A stretch of 64,000 bases of DNA from Atherix ibis (Eukaryota; Arthropoda; Insecta; Diptera; Athericidae). This document shows, in pieces, positions 34,061 through 47,750 of the stretch. Position 1 is the first letter of the stretch. The number at the start of each line of letters is the position of its first letter. The notes under the pieces were generated by a model. It searched no databases and was not told where the DNA came from. It worked only from the letters and a program-made list of their open reading frames with translations. Made by a program: the position numbers and the translations under genes. The stretch lies in contig OY282606.1 in the NCBI GenBank assembly GCA_958298945.1, positions 52,651,920-52,715,919 on the forward strand. The letters are read 5' to 3'.

Positions 34061-34879
34061 TGAATAGTAACTCAATATGAAGGGATATGGTTGGTCATTT
34101 GGACTAAATTTAATTAAATAAACTTTTCAAATAAAAACAAATAAAAAATTTTATATGCTCAGCCTTATTTAGGGGTTGGAGTAGGAAATGAAATTAGAAA
34201 ATTAAGAAATAGAATTAAAAATTATCTCAATTTAATTATGACAAAATTTAAGGGAAAATGAATTTTAGTTCTTCCTTTTTTAGTAATTATTGCTATTGAA
34301 AAGAAGAAACCCCAAATAGGAAGTCATCCTTTTCTTAATCTGTGATTTGTGAAAATTTTTAATCTAAAGTTTTTTTATTTTCTTTTGTTTTTATTTTTAT
34401 TTTTACTCCTAAAATGATTTTTTCCCCTTATTTTCATATTTGAATGAATAAAATATGCTGCAGCTCATTTATATATCGCTTCAGGACTTCTAAGCTTTCA
34501 TAAAGCGTTGCCATATTTAAAAGCAATGCTATATTAACTATTTATCTAAAGAGAATATATTTAAATATTTCTGGGGATTTAAATGAAAGAAGATATTTAA
34601 CTACCCCTGAGAACACTAGCATCTACCTGACAATAAAATTGTTTAACGCTTTTTACTGGACCTTCCATATATTGTTAGCCTTAAGACATCCTTACTTTGA
34701 CTAGAATTATTCAATTAGGTGGAAGCTTTTAAGTTGTTTTTAATAAAAACACATCCTAAAACCGACGGAACCAATATTGACACATAAGCTAAGGTACAAT
34801 TAATTACTGTTAGACAATAACAATAAGACCATAACGTAAGACCGATGGTAATATGGGCTCGTCTTTTAGGGAATGTCTA
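34061..34879. other. AT-rich non-coding DNA
   Basis: Nothing recognised. Confidence 0.5.
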
Positions 34880-35640
34880 TTTCTTGGCGAATACTTAATA
34901 TATCTACGTGGCCAGTTAAGGTTTCTTAGCAAAGTTTCCTGTGTTTATATGGAATTATCGACGTGATGTGTACAGATCTATCGGAAGAGACTTACTATTT
35001 TCATGTGGTTAGTTAAAGATTCTCAGGGAAGCTTGCTTTGGATAAAAACTCCAGCCATCTTTCCGAGGACGCCTACTCCTACCACGTGATATGCACTCAT
35101 TTCTGGTTACGTGGTCAGTATGAAATTTTCAAAGAAAAGCTTAGTGCGTGCACGTGATCAGTATGGGGTGCTGAAGGAAGCTTGCCTTAGACACAAGCGC
35201 AATATATCAAAACCGTATAAGGATATTCAAAAATGCTTTAAAAAAAAGATGTTTCTAGACAAAAACGGAGCAAAAATTATGTAAGCGCTTTTTGACAATT
35301 TGGTAGTCTATAAGAGTTCCTCAAAAAACGCCTATTAAATGTACGTGATTTATATAAAGCTTTCAGGTAAGCTTCATTTACCCTCTTAGTCTGTAGCAAT
35401 AACTAACTGGACGCCTAGCTTGACAACATAGTCTATAGCCAATGATTTTATGAGATAAGTGGCTTTTCAATATATTCGGAACAGATATCTAGCAGGAAGT
35501 TTAATTTCTTCGTGATCTAAATCTATCTCTTGAACGACCTTTGGTTCACCTATTGATTTGTACCAATTTCCACTGAGAAAGTCTAGTTCATCCACTTCAC
35601 TGTCGTGTTCTCCATATAAGAGGGAGCCTTATTAAACTAA
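34880..35640. repeat. Degenerate tandem repeat array
   Basis: At least five related segments head with an ACGTGG/ACGTGA-like motif followed 20-30 bp later by an AAGCTT-like core: near 34905 (CTACGTGGCCAGTTAAGG), 35000 (CATGTGGTTAGTTAAAG), 35108 (TTACGTGGTCAGTATG), 35152 (GCACGTGATCAGTATG) and 35341 (TACGTGATTTATATAAAG). Spacing is irregular (about 45-190 bp). It looks like an old, diverged tandem array or a regulatory cluster. Confidence 0.45.
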
Positions 35641-36090
35641 TCAATTTTAAGATAATAAAATTAATTTAAACAATTTAGAATTTTTCATGTCCAATCAAAC
35701 TTAATATTAGTACTCAAAAAAGTTTAATGGTTTTTATTGTAGTTACTTCTAAAACGACTTTAAAGTAAGTTTCAGTTAATTAAATTTCTTTTTTAAAGTT
35801 TTATGTAAACAAAAGAAAAATAATTTTTTCTTCAATAATTGTCCTAATTAAAATCCTTTTAAAAGGATTTATTTAATAGAATCACGAAAGTTTTGATAAA
35901 AATCCACTTCGATTTTTAAAAAAAATCCATTTTCTATCTCTTAACCCTGAAGAGCCACTTAAAATGCATTACCAAAACTTCATAGTAAATTCCAAAAAAA
36001 AAAATTTAAATATTCCAAAAAAATGTTATAAATAAATATAAAACTGAATTTTTAGTGAATACTTAAAAACATATTAAATAACGATACACG
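35641..36090. other. AT-rich non-coding DNA
   Basis: Nothing recognised. Confidence 0.5.
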
Positions 36091-37480
36091 CTCACAAGTG
36101 CATCACTAATTCGAATCACCATCGTTTCATTATGGAAAAAGACGAATACCGACACTCGTAAAAAAGGAGAATCTCAGACTGGAATCGATTCCTTCTTTTA
36201 TGAGATAACCGTACGAGTACATAAAAGATAAAATTTGTACCCATAAGTGCTGCTTACTTATTGGAATGTCGATTTTTCTGCTTCTTTTTCCATAGAAATT
36301 CTGGAATCAACTAGCAAAGCTAAGCAGTTTTTTCTCAATAACAAATCGATAGTCTTCATTTGGTTTTCCTTTCTTTTTTTTCGTGTTTACTTTTTCTAGA
36401 GTACAAATCTGATATGTTTTCTTTCGGTGACACCACTTAAAACTGGAAAATAGTTTTTCTTTTTTTTTTGTAGGTAAAAAAGCTGATGGTTAAAAAGGGT
36501 GTGTAAGGGAGGGAAGTTAGTAGGAAACTAAGTGCTGAGTTAACAGTACTCGTGTGTATTTCTGAACTCGTAAGATGGTCCCAAGAAAGGTCGTCGACGT
36601 TGGCGTATAGCCAGACATGAATTTCATCAAATGGCATGGAGAACTTGCAATGTAATCAACCGGAGCCAAAATAAACCCCACAGCATGATTGAAGTGAACA
36701 TGCGGACGGACATTTATGTTGTTTTAATTTTTTTTTATTCTTTTTTCTGGCCGCATTGCTGAAGCATCGAGTTTCGTAAAAGCGTCCGAGACCGAACGTT
36801 TGTTATAACACTAAAAGACGACAACATGGCATGTTTCCTTGCATTACTCCGAATGTTCCTGGTCTGGGTCACTTGTGTCTGTCTATGCATGTGTCGGTCG
36901 TTCCCATATATTCGAATTTGTTCGTGGGTAGGGTTGGCGCGTCAATCATTCCAGGCGGAACAGTCCAACATTGGGTAATTTTATACTTTTCTGTGTGCGG
37001 CCAAAAACGAAATTCCGATGGACTGTGGAACGTTAACGCACACAAAATACATCCACTTTGCCATATGTGCATTCATTCCCATAAGAAAATTATTAAACAA
37101 ACGTCAGTACGAACGCAGAAGCTCTTTTCTATTCGCATCTCTGGAGCCAAATTCACGCACTCACCATGACATGAGATCGTTCGCAAAATGAAAACTGTTT
37201 GGATAATTTTCCAAACCTACTCGAACGCAAAATGGCAATACTCACAGGAACATATATTTATGGATGTACGTGGTAGGCCATGTCATATTTCAACCAAAAA
37301 AAAAAAAAAAATTAAAAAAACAGATGAGATACATGCACGCACCGACCATTTTGTTCGATTACCGAAAGGTACGAGAAAACATCTACGCCCATGTCCACAT
37401 ACGAATTCAGCTAAATCTACGCAAGTTGCATGAGTGTGCGTACGTTCACATTTCCTGCCTTTCGTTTTATGGCACATAAA
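36091..37480. other. Lower-AT non-coding island
   Basis: Balanced composition with a 112-codon plus frame (36831-37169) and a 67-codon minus frame opposite it, both without domains. It may be conserved non-coding sequence; nothing identifies it. Confidence 0.35.
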
Positions 37481-38290
37481 TTATTCCTTCGGTTATATTT
37501 TATCATTTCTTTCGTTTTTATTCCCTTTTCGAAATAATTTTTTGCTCTTTTGCTTTGGCCCTTTTTCCATTTTTCTTCCTCTAACAAAATAGTGGTTTGA
37601 TTTTTTCTCTCTTTCCTTTTTCTATTTCGTTTATTTTTTACCCATTTTTCCACGAGTATTTCCATTTCATTTTCTATCACTCTCTTACAGATTTTTACTT
37701 AAATTCTTCATGTGTTGTAAAATTTTTCAAGTTAACAATCTTTTTTCATGCAAACTTTGAAATATTTTTTTATTCCAAAATTTATTTAATCAACACTTTT
37801 GAAGTATTGTCCTTTAGTAAATTGGAAATAAATTAGTCAAAATATAAGTATTAAGAGAATAAAAAAAAAACAAAGGATAAATAATTGGAAAATAATATAC
37901 AAAGTATTTGGAAAATAATATCTTTAATATGATAATTTCGAATTTAAAAATTGATTTTTAACTTTATTTTTTTTTTTGGCAAATAATTTCTAAATATTTT
38001 CTTAGAATTATTTTTAATATTTAATAGTATTTAGGAAAACAAATACAACTAAAATATAGTAATTTGTCTTGTTTTGAGTTTCATTTTTTTAATATGGTAA
38101 CAAATTTCTATAATAAATTATTTTTGTAAATTTTCTTTAAATTAAATTCAAAATTCTAAAATTTTTATTTTTGCTGTACTGAATTGTATATTCTATTCTA
38201 AGCTCCATGACGCTAAAGCCCTTTTAACAACTAAGGATAACGGGATAATTAAATTAAAATATAAAGAAAATTAAAGAGGTTTTTGGGAAT
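37481..38290. other. Pyrimidine-rich then AT-rich DNA
   Basis: 37481-37690 is strongly T/C-rich on the plus strand, giving a Lys/Glu/Arg-rich frame on the minus strand that is a composition artefact. The rest is AT-rich. Confidence 0.5.
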
Positions 38291-38294
38291 TAGC

Positions 38295-38366
38295 GTAGGA
38301 CCATGCCTCAGTAGGATTAGAACCCACGACCTGGATACTAGTCCAGCACGCCAACAACAGGGTTGA
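38295..38366 (-). repeat. tRNA-like SINE scrap or tRNA pseudogene
   Basis: The minus strand reads TTGGCGTGCTGGACTAGTAT then CCAGGTCGTGGGTTCTAATC and C. This resembles a polymerase III A box (TGGCGTGCTGG) and B box (GGTTCTAATCC, one base off GGTTCRANTCC) at tRNA-like spacing. The outer parts do not form an acceptor stem, so a working tRNA is unlikely; a tRNA-derived SINE head is the better guess. Confidence 0.4.
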
Positions 38367-40090
38367 TCATTTTTAAATTTGAATTATTTTTTTTTTAAAT
38401 TACAATGTTTTTTTTTTAAATATTTGTTATACTATTTTATAGATTATAGAGTTTATATAGATATATTTTTTTAATAAAAAAAAATAGGGCTAGTCAGTTA
38501 GATCTATTGAGTACACTAGCAATGATAATTTTAGTGTTGAAAGTTGTTGCACAGAAAATAAGAGAATTCCAATCGACAAGGATTTTTCAGACCCCTTCAT
38601 ACGAGTATAAAATAAGAAAATATAAACAATTTTTTTAACTAAAGTTTTATTCAGCATAATATCAATTCCACACTTATTTTTTTTTTAATATAAAAGTTCG
38701 GAAATCGATATTGAAGTGCGTGCCAAGCAAGAATGTCTAAAAACAGAAACTGTGGTACGAGGGAAAGAGAAATATAATATCAAATATGTATTTGGAAATA
38801 AAATTTAGGTGAATAAGTTATTATTTAATCTATATTATATGAAGTAAGTAAAATGTTCCCTATATTCTTGCAATCTAGGCATTTTGGCTATTTTAGTCTA
38901 ATAAATTAGGTTTGATAATTAAAAAACTTTTCCATTTAATGGAATAGATTTTCAGACCATTTAGTTTCATGAAATAGTTTTTAAGACCACTTAGTTCATG
39001 CAGAACTAAGTTTTTGTAGATGCACTGGTCAAAATTGTTCCCATCTAAGCTGTTCAAGCAAGGACTTTTAGTGGAAGTTTTGAAGTAATTATTATTTCAT
39101 ACTTTATTAAATCAGTTTTAGCCATATCTCTAGACATCGAAATATATCCCTTTTTAAGTGTGTGTAGGATTTCTGGCACATAGTTTAAAAGGCGCCACTT
39201 TTAATTATCGCGATTATATTTATATTTGGCGACATTGTGTTTCGCATAGATTACACGAGGATATTTTCTCCAAGAAACTAGTCGATAACAAATTAATTTG
39301 CTTCAAAAGAGGACTTGAAAATAAACTTACTGGAGGAATCCTATTTGCAAAATCATATTTGATCAAGTAGTATCCCTTTTTTAGTAAGAAAGGACAATAG
39401 AACGTAAAAAAATTGGGGTGATTTTGACAAGATTCGCAACCCAATATGTTCTTTACTACTTCTATGTAATTTTGAGCAAGTGCGTTTATCTAAATATTGC
39501 CCAATTTAATTTTACTAACAAAATAGACAAATTGAAAATTTCGATAAGTACATAACGGTGAAAAGCATTCCCCCACCAACATATTCCCAAAAATACTTAA
39601 TCGACTTAACAAATAATCAAAGAAAGATTTCCTATTTCATCACTGAATAATTATTGTTTAGAATTTAATTCATTGCATTTATTTTTATTAAAATTCCTTA
39701 AAATGGCGCAATCAAAAAACAGACGCAAATACAGAAAAAAACAATAAAAAATACACGTGCTTCATTGAAAAATTCCACCTATCGACTAATGTCCATTATT
39801 ATTGCCATCAAATCTTCTAATAATTTCGTAAATTTTGGCTTGCATATAAACTCACTCATATTTAGAAGTATTTATTTACGTGTTCATATATGTGTTTCTT
39901 TATTAATTTGTACAAATTGAGCAATAAATTTAGTATTACCTAAACAAATCGAGCGCAATTATACAAAACTGTATGATGATGATATATGGATGTATAAATT
40001 GTGTAAAAATATAAAATTGTAGAAAAATTAAAGAAAGAAAGAAAAAATGATTTTATTTTTAAATTGCGCTTACCAATGATATTTTTATAG
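38367..40090. other. AT-rich non-coding DNA
   Basis: No gene recognised; a 70-codon frame at 39158-39370 has no domain. Confidence 0.5.
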
Positions 40091-40690
40091 TAGTAAGAGT
40101 AGTAATATTAATAATAATAATAATCGTAATAACGATCGCACTGAATTGATGATGTTCTGTATTTCACTCTTTCTCTGATGCTTTTTTTTCTCGTTCGTGT
40201 GCAGATTGTCTGTCATTGGGCCGAGCTGCGGTCAGTGGAGCTGGACGCTGGCGGTGGGTGGGTGCGATAAATATATCGTCTCGCTTATTAAAACATTATA
40301 GAACGGTGAGAAGCACAACTAAAACGCAGCCAATCGGGCACAATTGCTATTATGCGGTTTTGTAGCAACATTAAGTTAGCATGTAATTGATTTTTCATTT
40401 CTCCGCATTCATACATCCAGTGTTTAATTTGGCATTAAAAATGTACACCTTCAAATGTACTCTCTTCTGCACACACATGCACCTTGTTATAGTAAAATAC
40501 AATTTAACATTTATGATACTATCGATGCACGTACAGCTCTATTCGCATGTGTGTTTATAAGTTTTGTTTATTGTTTTATTGTTATTCTGTTTTCTTTTTT
40601 CTTTGCCAAAATATGTCCTTATGTCCATTACGAATATTACCTATTAAAATATTCTATTGTGCATACATTATGGTTGCTATGATTACTAAT
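40091..40690. other. AATA microsatellite and small lower-AT island
   Basis: 40105-40130 is an (AAT)n tract. 40190-40300 is a small GC-richer patch (CGAGCTGCGGTCAGTGGAGC, GGTGGGTGGGTGCG). It may be regulatory; no frame is supported. Confidence 0.3.
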
Positions 40691-43600
40691 TTCACTACTC
40701 TTAGAGTTTAATTTTTTTTTTGTTTAATCAAAGTTGAGATTTTTGTTATAAGTTATTTCACTGTCACAAACTTGGTCTTTTTTTCACTAAAAGTATCTTT
40801 AGTTCTATTTTTTTATGGCTATTTTCCCCTCTTCAACGTAAATAAAACTTAAAATAATTACTCTTTATACTGTCTTCCTTATTTCTGTAAACCTTTCACT
40901 TTTTGTTTGTTTTTTTATCTTATTTGATTTGCACCTTTTCTTATTTATATTTCTATCTTTAAATATCTTCTCTCGTGTTTTTTATATTTTTACAATAATT
41001 TTTTCTAAAATTTCTCCTCCATTTTTAACCATTTCCAAATTTTCTAATGAAAATTTTTAATAAACTTTTTAAAATTTTTTTTTAGCTATTAATAATTATA
41101 TAATTAAGAAAATTAGATTTTATAATATCTAAAAAATACAGAAAGACTAGTAAGCACTTCTGGGAAAAAAAGTGTTTATGAAAAAGATAACAGAGTAAAA
41201 TAGTTACTTTTATATTGATAAGCACAAAAAAATCGGAAATGTAATTTTTTATAACGAAAAATAGACCATTTATGATCAAAGATAATATTTAACCTTAAAG
41301 TTTGTAAGTCAAGATGGGTTTTTAAATTGTATTATTAATTAAAACATTGTTGTTGTTTTTTAAATATAGATTTTGATCGCTTGTCCAGTTATTAGTCTTA
41401 ATAGTTGTCTATTATGTGTGTTAAGTTCCAAGTCTCTTGGACCTTATTAGTGGATTCTAAGTACTTTTTTGTCGAGATATAGTTAGTATAAAATCTTAAA
41501 GGTTAAAGATAATATAAATACCCTTCTGCTTATTTACCTACACTCTTTGAAGTTAGATTTTTAGGTAATCTTATCTACAACATTGTAAACTATAAGAAGA
41601 TATTTTATCAATTTAATGATATAAAATAATAGTTCGATCAATCGCTATTATAGTTTAGCGTATATTCTTATCTTAATATTTTTAATTTATTTAACTTGAT
41701 ATAGAAATTAATTTCCATAATATATAAACATATTGTTAAGTAAAAAGGAAAGTTGTTTTTATTAAATTATCGAAGGACATGTATCTGTGATCATACCTAT
41801 AATTTGTAGAGCTTTTTTCTACAGTTTAAATGCAATTAGCATAAACATTGTATTCATTTGGTCCAAGGATACTACCTTGTAGAATACCAGCTACGAAAGC
41901 TGATATTTGGTTGGAATATTCCGTTTTAGTTTTTACATGGTAATCCGATTAATTTAAATAATATTCAGTTAATATCGTTTATCAAGGGTATATTTTAAAA
42001 ATAAAGGTTTAAGCTTATTTAAGAATTTAGAAGAATAAAATGAATTATTATTCATAAATTATTCATTAAAAAAATATATATTGTAAATAAAAGTAAAAAT
42101 TATAATGAAGAAGTAAAAAGTATTTTTTTTGACAGTGTGACACATTTTTTTATTCTCATTTAATTTTTTATTTTCTATTTAATTTTTTGTTTAAAAATAT
42201 TTCATTAAATAATAATACTATGGCAGGGGATACTAACAAAATAATACTCATATAATAAAATTGATTATAAAAAGAAATTAATAAAATATGAAATTATTTA
42301 TGAGGTAAATTCTATAAATTCAATTTTAACATATTTTAAAAGGTGTCTCACAACAAATATTTAATATGAATCTTAGAATTTTTTTACTATATTTTAGGTA
42401 TAAACATACTTTTTTGGTACTTCTTTTTCTGAGATTATAAGTTTTGATATTCTTTTTTTGGGATTTTTAAATTATAAGCGACGGACAATAAATTGATTAA
42501 AAATCAATCAAGGCGGTTTTGTCTAATCTTCAAAGTTAAGAAAAATTAAAATTATATACCTAGTATAGTTTATATATAAAAACTATGTCCATACAAATAA
42601 GAAATAAAATTTGATTCCACATAGAAAAAAGAGCGAAGAGATTCAAAATTCCACGGTTATTTATTTCTACAAACCAAAACATTTGGCAACTCTCTTGATT
42701 TTCCATATCCCTGAAGTAACCACAAAATTTTAAGGGTAAATTTCAAATATCAGCCAATTAATATTATTATATTTTAAAGCTTCAAATTTAAACTTATTTT
42801 CAAGGAGTTTCCGAACTGATAGAAAATAATCTCTACTACTTGTGTTTTAAGCCTTTATATATATAAACTTTTTTTTTTAGATATTTTCAAATTTTACACA
42901 TTAGGAAAATTTTTTATAGAACATTTTTAAATAAAAAAAAACTATTTGTTCACATAATTCTACACGTGGGAACCCTTTAAGAATTTTCTATATAAAATTT
43001 TCTTCATTGAATAACTCATACAAATTTTCTTAATATTTGCTCAGTTTCTCTTTTCCACTTAATATAAAAAATATTTCAGCAAATTTATTTCAAAAATATT
43101 TCTTATTTAAATTAAATAGCAAAACGATATGGGTCTGTTTTTATATTTACTTTTTGGATATTTTTTTGCAGCAATTTTTTCACTATTAATTAAGTTTAAA
43201 TTTTTCTATGTGCTTGGAAATTGAGAAAATATTAATAAAATTTGGACACTTTCGTTAAGAAATGCCAACTTTTATTTCATTTGAAAACTCATTCTAAGGT
43301 CAGAAAAAAATAATTTTCTTCTACAAATAACCCAATGGGAGTCTATTCTACTCATTTTTTTTTTCAAATGATTATAAATCTTTTGCCTTTTACTTATTAA
43401 CTATTTTTTTAAATAAAAAAAATTAATTCTAGTTGATTGAGTTTTTCTGTTCTATTTGGATTAAAAATGGTTAACTTACATAAATATGAGTTTGTCATTA
43501 TGAGATCACTGAAAAAAAAACAACAAAATAATTTATTTCTAATAACAATATTCTATTAATTTAATGTACTTTTAATAACAGCAACAACTAAATAAAAAAA

Positions 43601-44400
43601 ACACCATTTTCCGGCAGTTTACATTATAAAAAAATTTATATAGAAAATTTTTATACAATAATTTATGAACACTTTAGTTTTTCTTAAGGAATTTTCTCTC
43701 TAATCTGAAGCACTTTTTAGACACTGATTTTTTTCTAAAGTTATTAAAATCTTATCTGTAGAATTGTTCTAATTTTTGCTATTAGATTAATTCTATCACT
43801 TTGAAGAAATTTTTTATATTATTTGTTGTTTTTATTGTTATTTGTATCTTTTTATTAATAATTTTATATAAAAAATTATGTTCATTTTTTGAAAATAGTT
43901 CTGTCGGAAAAATGTTGTTTTCTTCTTCTTTTCTTTGAAAGAGTTCAATTTTCGTCTTCTTAATTGGATTATAAAAATTTTGTTTTATCTTCAATAAATT
44001 AAAATCATTAACCAAAAAAAATGCACGTATTTTTAATTAATTAACCTTTGAGCGAAATTCATGTTAATGCACAAAAAATGTATACTCAAGATTGTTTTTC
44101 TTTTCTCTTTTAAGTGGAAAAATAGAATAAATATATTTCCCGCTCAACAAAACACTTTAAATTACTTACGATAATTTGAAAATATAAATGATTTAATAAA
44201 TAAAATGAATTCAACCAATTTCTAACGTAACAATACAAACGCACAAGAGAAATTTTTTACAAAAAATACGCAAAAAATTATAAAATTCAAAAAAAACTTC
44301 TAATTTTTGTTTATAATTAAATAAAACTAATCAAAAATGAGGAAAAATTTTGTGCAATATTTTCACAAACAGTTAGTTAGTTGAACTTTTTTACGGTAAT
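40691..44400. other. AT-rich non-coding DNA
   Basis: Extremely AT-rich, with long homopolymers. No gene, RNA or transposon is recognised. Confidence 0.55.
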
Positions 44401-45780
44401 TACTATTTGGAATGAAAATAATCTTAAAAAGTCTTCACAACATGCTCCTCATGCTCCTCAAACAACTTGTACGGCGGCACTAAAAGTCCCATTGTGGAAA
44501 TTGAGATTTTCTCCGAAATAAAATACTTCACATATGAGAGAGTACAGTCTATCTGGTATGCTCTCCTAATATGCTCTTTAGAAATTATTTCTTTTATTAT
44601 ATTGGACTGATGAATGGGCGGGCATATGTACTCGTTGGTATATATACATATATGTGTTTCCATGGCTATTTAACGTATGCATACATGCATGCACATGTGG
44701 ATAATATACACGATTTTGTATAGTTGGAATATGGATGTCCATATTTTTTTTTTTTTTTGGTGCACCTTTTTTTTCTATATACTAAGTTGATAAGAAAAAC
44801 ACATACAAACAAGAATGATCGGAATATGCACATATGTAGGCATAAATTATCGCCTTTTAACCATACAAAAGTTCTTTCTTAAAATTAACTTTTTTCCGCA
44901 TTGAATACATAATTAGTACCTAATAATCATTAGTACTAGCATGCATGAATAAAGATATGTAAAACGTGTTCAAAAGACGGTATTATAGAATGCAGGGTTA
45001 AGAACCTACACATATTTTGCAATGCATTCTAAAGAAGACATTACTCAATCCATTGCTAATTTAATAAATGCAATGGTAATTTTACTAAAATAATGTTATT
45101 TATTGACTTCTGGTTTTGTTTTTTAACATACATTTTTTTAATACGTGTTTTTCCTTATGAATTTGTTAATTCAATTTTGTATTTCCATAACTAATTCCAA
45201 ACGCACAATTTAGTATGAATAAAAAATAATTTATCAAGAAAATAATTACAATGTGAAACGCAAAATAGAAAATATTAAAAATTCTCAAAAGATTATATAT
45301 TTTTTTCAGATTTTATTTGCTAAATCAATAATTAGTGTTATATATTAATGTATTTATATTGAATTTAACTAAGAAACCGCTTCCATTTTGCATTACGCAT
45401 TCGTTTTTATGACAAGGGGTTACAGCTTAGATTCTTCTACGTGAAGAAGTCGTATAAACGGGAATTATTTGTACTGGCTGAGATCGTAACCGACTGACTT
45501 GATTTGATTATAATCGACGCACACATCGTCTCAAATATATACATCCCTATATTTGAATATTTACTTATATATACGGATTTTTCCATGTGTATATGTAGGA
45601 ATTTAAATTTATACGCTTCTGTCGTAGCTTAGCTTACCCAGGACTGATGGTTTTTGTTGGGATTACTCGTAGGTACGCACAAACTAGTACGAAGCATTTG
45701 CTTTTATACACGAAGGCATATCCGTTCAAGCAAGTATTTGTAGAGACGTTCATGGATTAGTTTATATAAATTCTTCTGCG
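44401..45780. other. Non-coding DNA with alternating purine-pyrimidine tracts
   Basis: 44636-44700 contains TATATACATATATGTG and GCATACATGCATGCACATG stretches. A 79-codon minus frame (44424-44663) has no domain. 45400-45780 is slightly less AT-rich. Confidence 0.4.
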
Positions 45781-47750
45781 TTTTTTTAAATGTTTGTATT
45801 GAAAATATTCTGATTAAATTACTTTTTGCCACTTATTTGATATAATTTTGATGGTGGGGAAGAAAGGGTTGTTACAAAAAAATGTTTCTATATTCATTAT
45901 ATACCTGTGGACGAATACAAAACTATATATTAAAGGATCGATATTGTTCTAAATAATTGTTTAAAAATATTTAAATATAAAAAAAATTATTATTTTTCTA
46001 TACTTTTTTATATATTAATTTTTATAATATTACTATTTTCGGTTCTACAAAAGAACTGAATAACAAATAAACAAAAGAACTGAATAACAAATATACAAAA
46101 AATATAAGCAAGTTAATTCATCCTGAGATGAAAAGTAGTATTGATATGATCAACAACGTAAGTCGTCTTAAAAGGACCAAACCTCACAAAACCACGAATA
46201 CAATTGACTTTCTTAAGTATTTGTACTGAATAAGTTCTATAATGAGACTAAATTAATAAAGTTATTAGTTGATTTTAACTGTAAATAGATAATGGCACAT
46301 TGTAGGAATGTGTTATTAGTGGGTTTCTAGTCACATACTAATAAGAGGAGGAGTCCTTCAAATATTTTTTGAGATTTTCACCTACCCAGGAGAAAAACAA
46401 ATTATATTACTTATTAATATTTATAATAATATTGAGTAATATACAAACAATGGAATCAACAATTAAAGTGTTTTCTATGAATTAAAACCGCTGTATTCAT
46501 TTTCTACTTATTTAAACCGCTGTATTTATTTTCCTGCTATTTCTATACTAAACAGCATAAAAGAGAAATTTTTATAGTAAAATTATTAAAAAATTTAATG
46601 GGAATAAATTGGAATTATTTCTTAATTTTCTTCGAAAAAATTTTCAATAATATTTTATTTGGTGCAATCAAATTTATTAAAATAGTATTATATATTTTAG
46701 TACTTAAATAAGATATAATCTATTTAAAATTGAAGATATAAACCAATAAATTAACCTCCACCTGTAAGTAAGTGACACCATTTATATTAGATCTGATGGA
46801 AGACATCTTAATTATTGGAATTATTGTAGACCTCAATTATTGAACTTAACGGCACAGTCTTTATTTAATTTCCGAAGGTTTCCTAATAATCCATAAAATA
46901 TTTTGGAACTGAGCAATTGTTGTTTCTATTTATTTTTATAATTTTATAGTAAAATTTTCATTTTTATAAGTTTTTACAAACAATTTCCAATCTAAAATAT
47001 ATTTTTAAAGAAAAACAATTAAAATATAGAGTAAAGAAAGCTTTTGTATATTTCTTTTATTTTTAAAGTCATTATAGCTAATTTTTATCATTATAAATAA
47101 TAAATATTTACAGAAGTAAAAATTAATTTTGCTGAATATTTTCGAGTTAAAATTAATTTAATTAAACAAAATGTAACTAAAATATTATAATTTGCACAAA
47201 ATGTGTAAATATTTCTGATAAATATTTCAGAAAGACTCAAACTGAGCTCAAGGAAGCTCCTAAAAAATATACTGCTTTTATTTTTTAAGTATCTTAATAG
47301 AAAATTTAATGAATTTTATATAAAAATTTAAATAAATATGAATAATTTTATAAAAATGAAATTAAAACAATTTTCATAATTTTTTATCGTGTATACATTT
47401 TACTTTATTAATTAAAAATAATTAAATAAAAGTATTTTTAGCAGTCGTTTAAAAATTATCTTTGCTTATATTTTAGCAAAGACAAATATGTTTTAAATAA
47501 CACTAAGAAATCTTATATTTTGTACCAAAGTATTTAAAAGTTTTTGTTATTTCTCCGAAAAATAAAAGAAAATATTTACACTTAAAAAATATTTATATTT
47601 TTTACTATATAGATTTTTTTAAAAGTTGTTCTTTTGGTCGGTTGCTATATTTTTCAAATATTATTATGGTAAATACCAAAAATGGTTTTTCTATTTTTAG
47701 CATAATTCAAAGGAGCTTGGCCACTCTTTATTAGAATCCCTTTTTTTTGT
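45781..47750. other. AT-rich non-coding DNA with a 25-bp duplication
   Basis: AAAAGAACTGAATAACAAAT occurs near 46047 and again about 25 bp later. Otherwise nothing is recognised. Confidence 0.5.

Noticed and set aside
33401..34063. Three overlapping frames of 70-107 codons
   Set aside because: No domains, no plausible splice structure, and overlapping on both strands.
37417..37680. Charged minus-strand frame rich in Lys, Glu and Arg
   Set aside because: It is the complement of a pyrimidine-rich tract; low complexity explains it.
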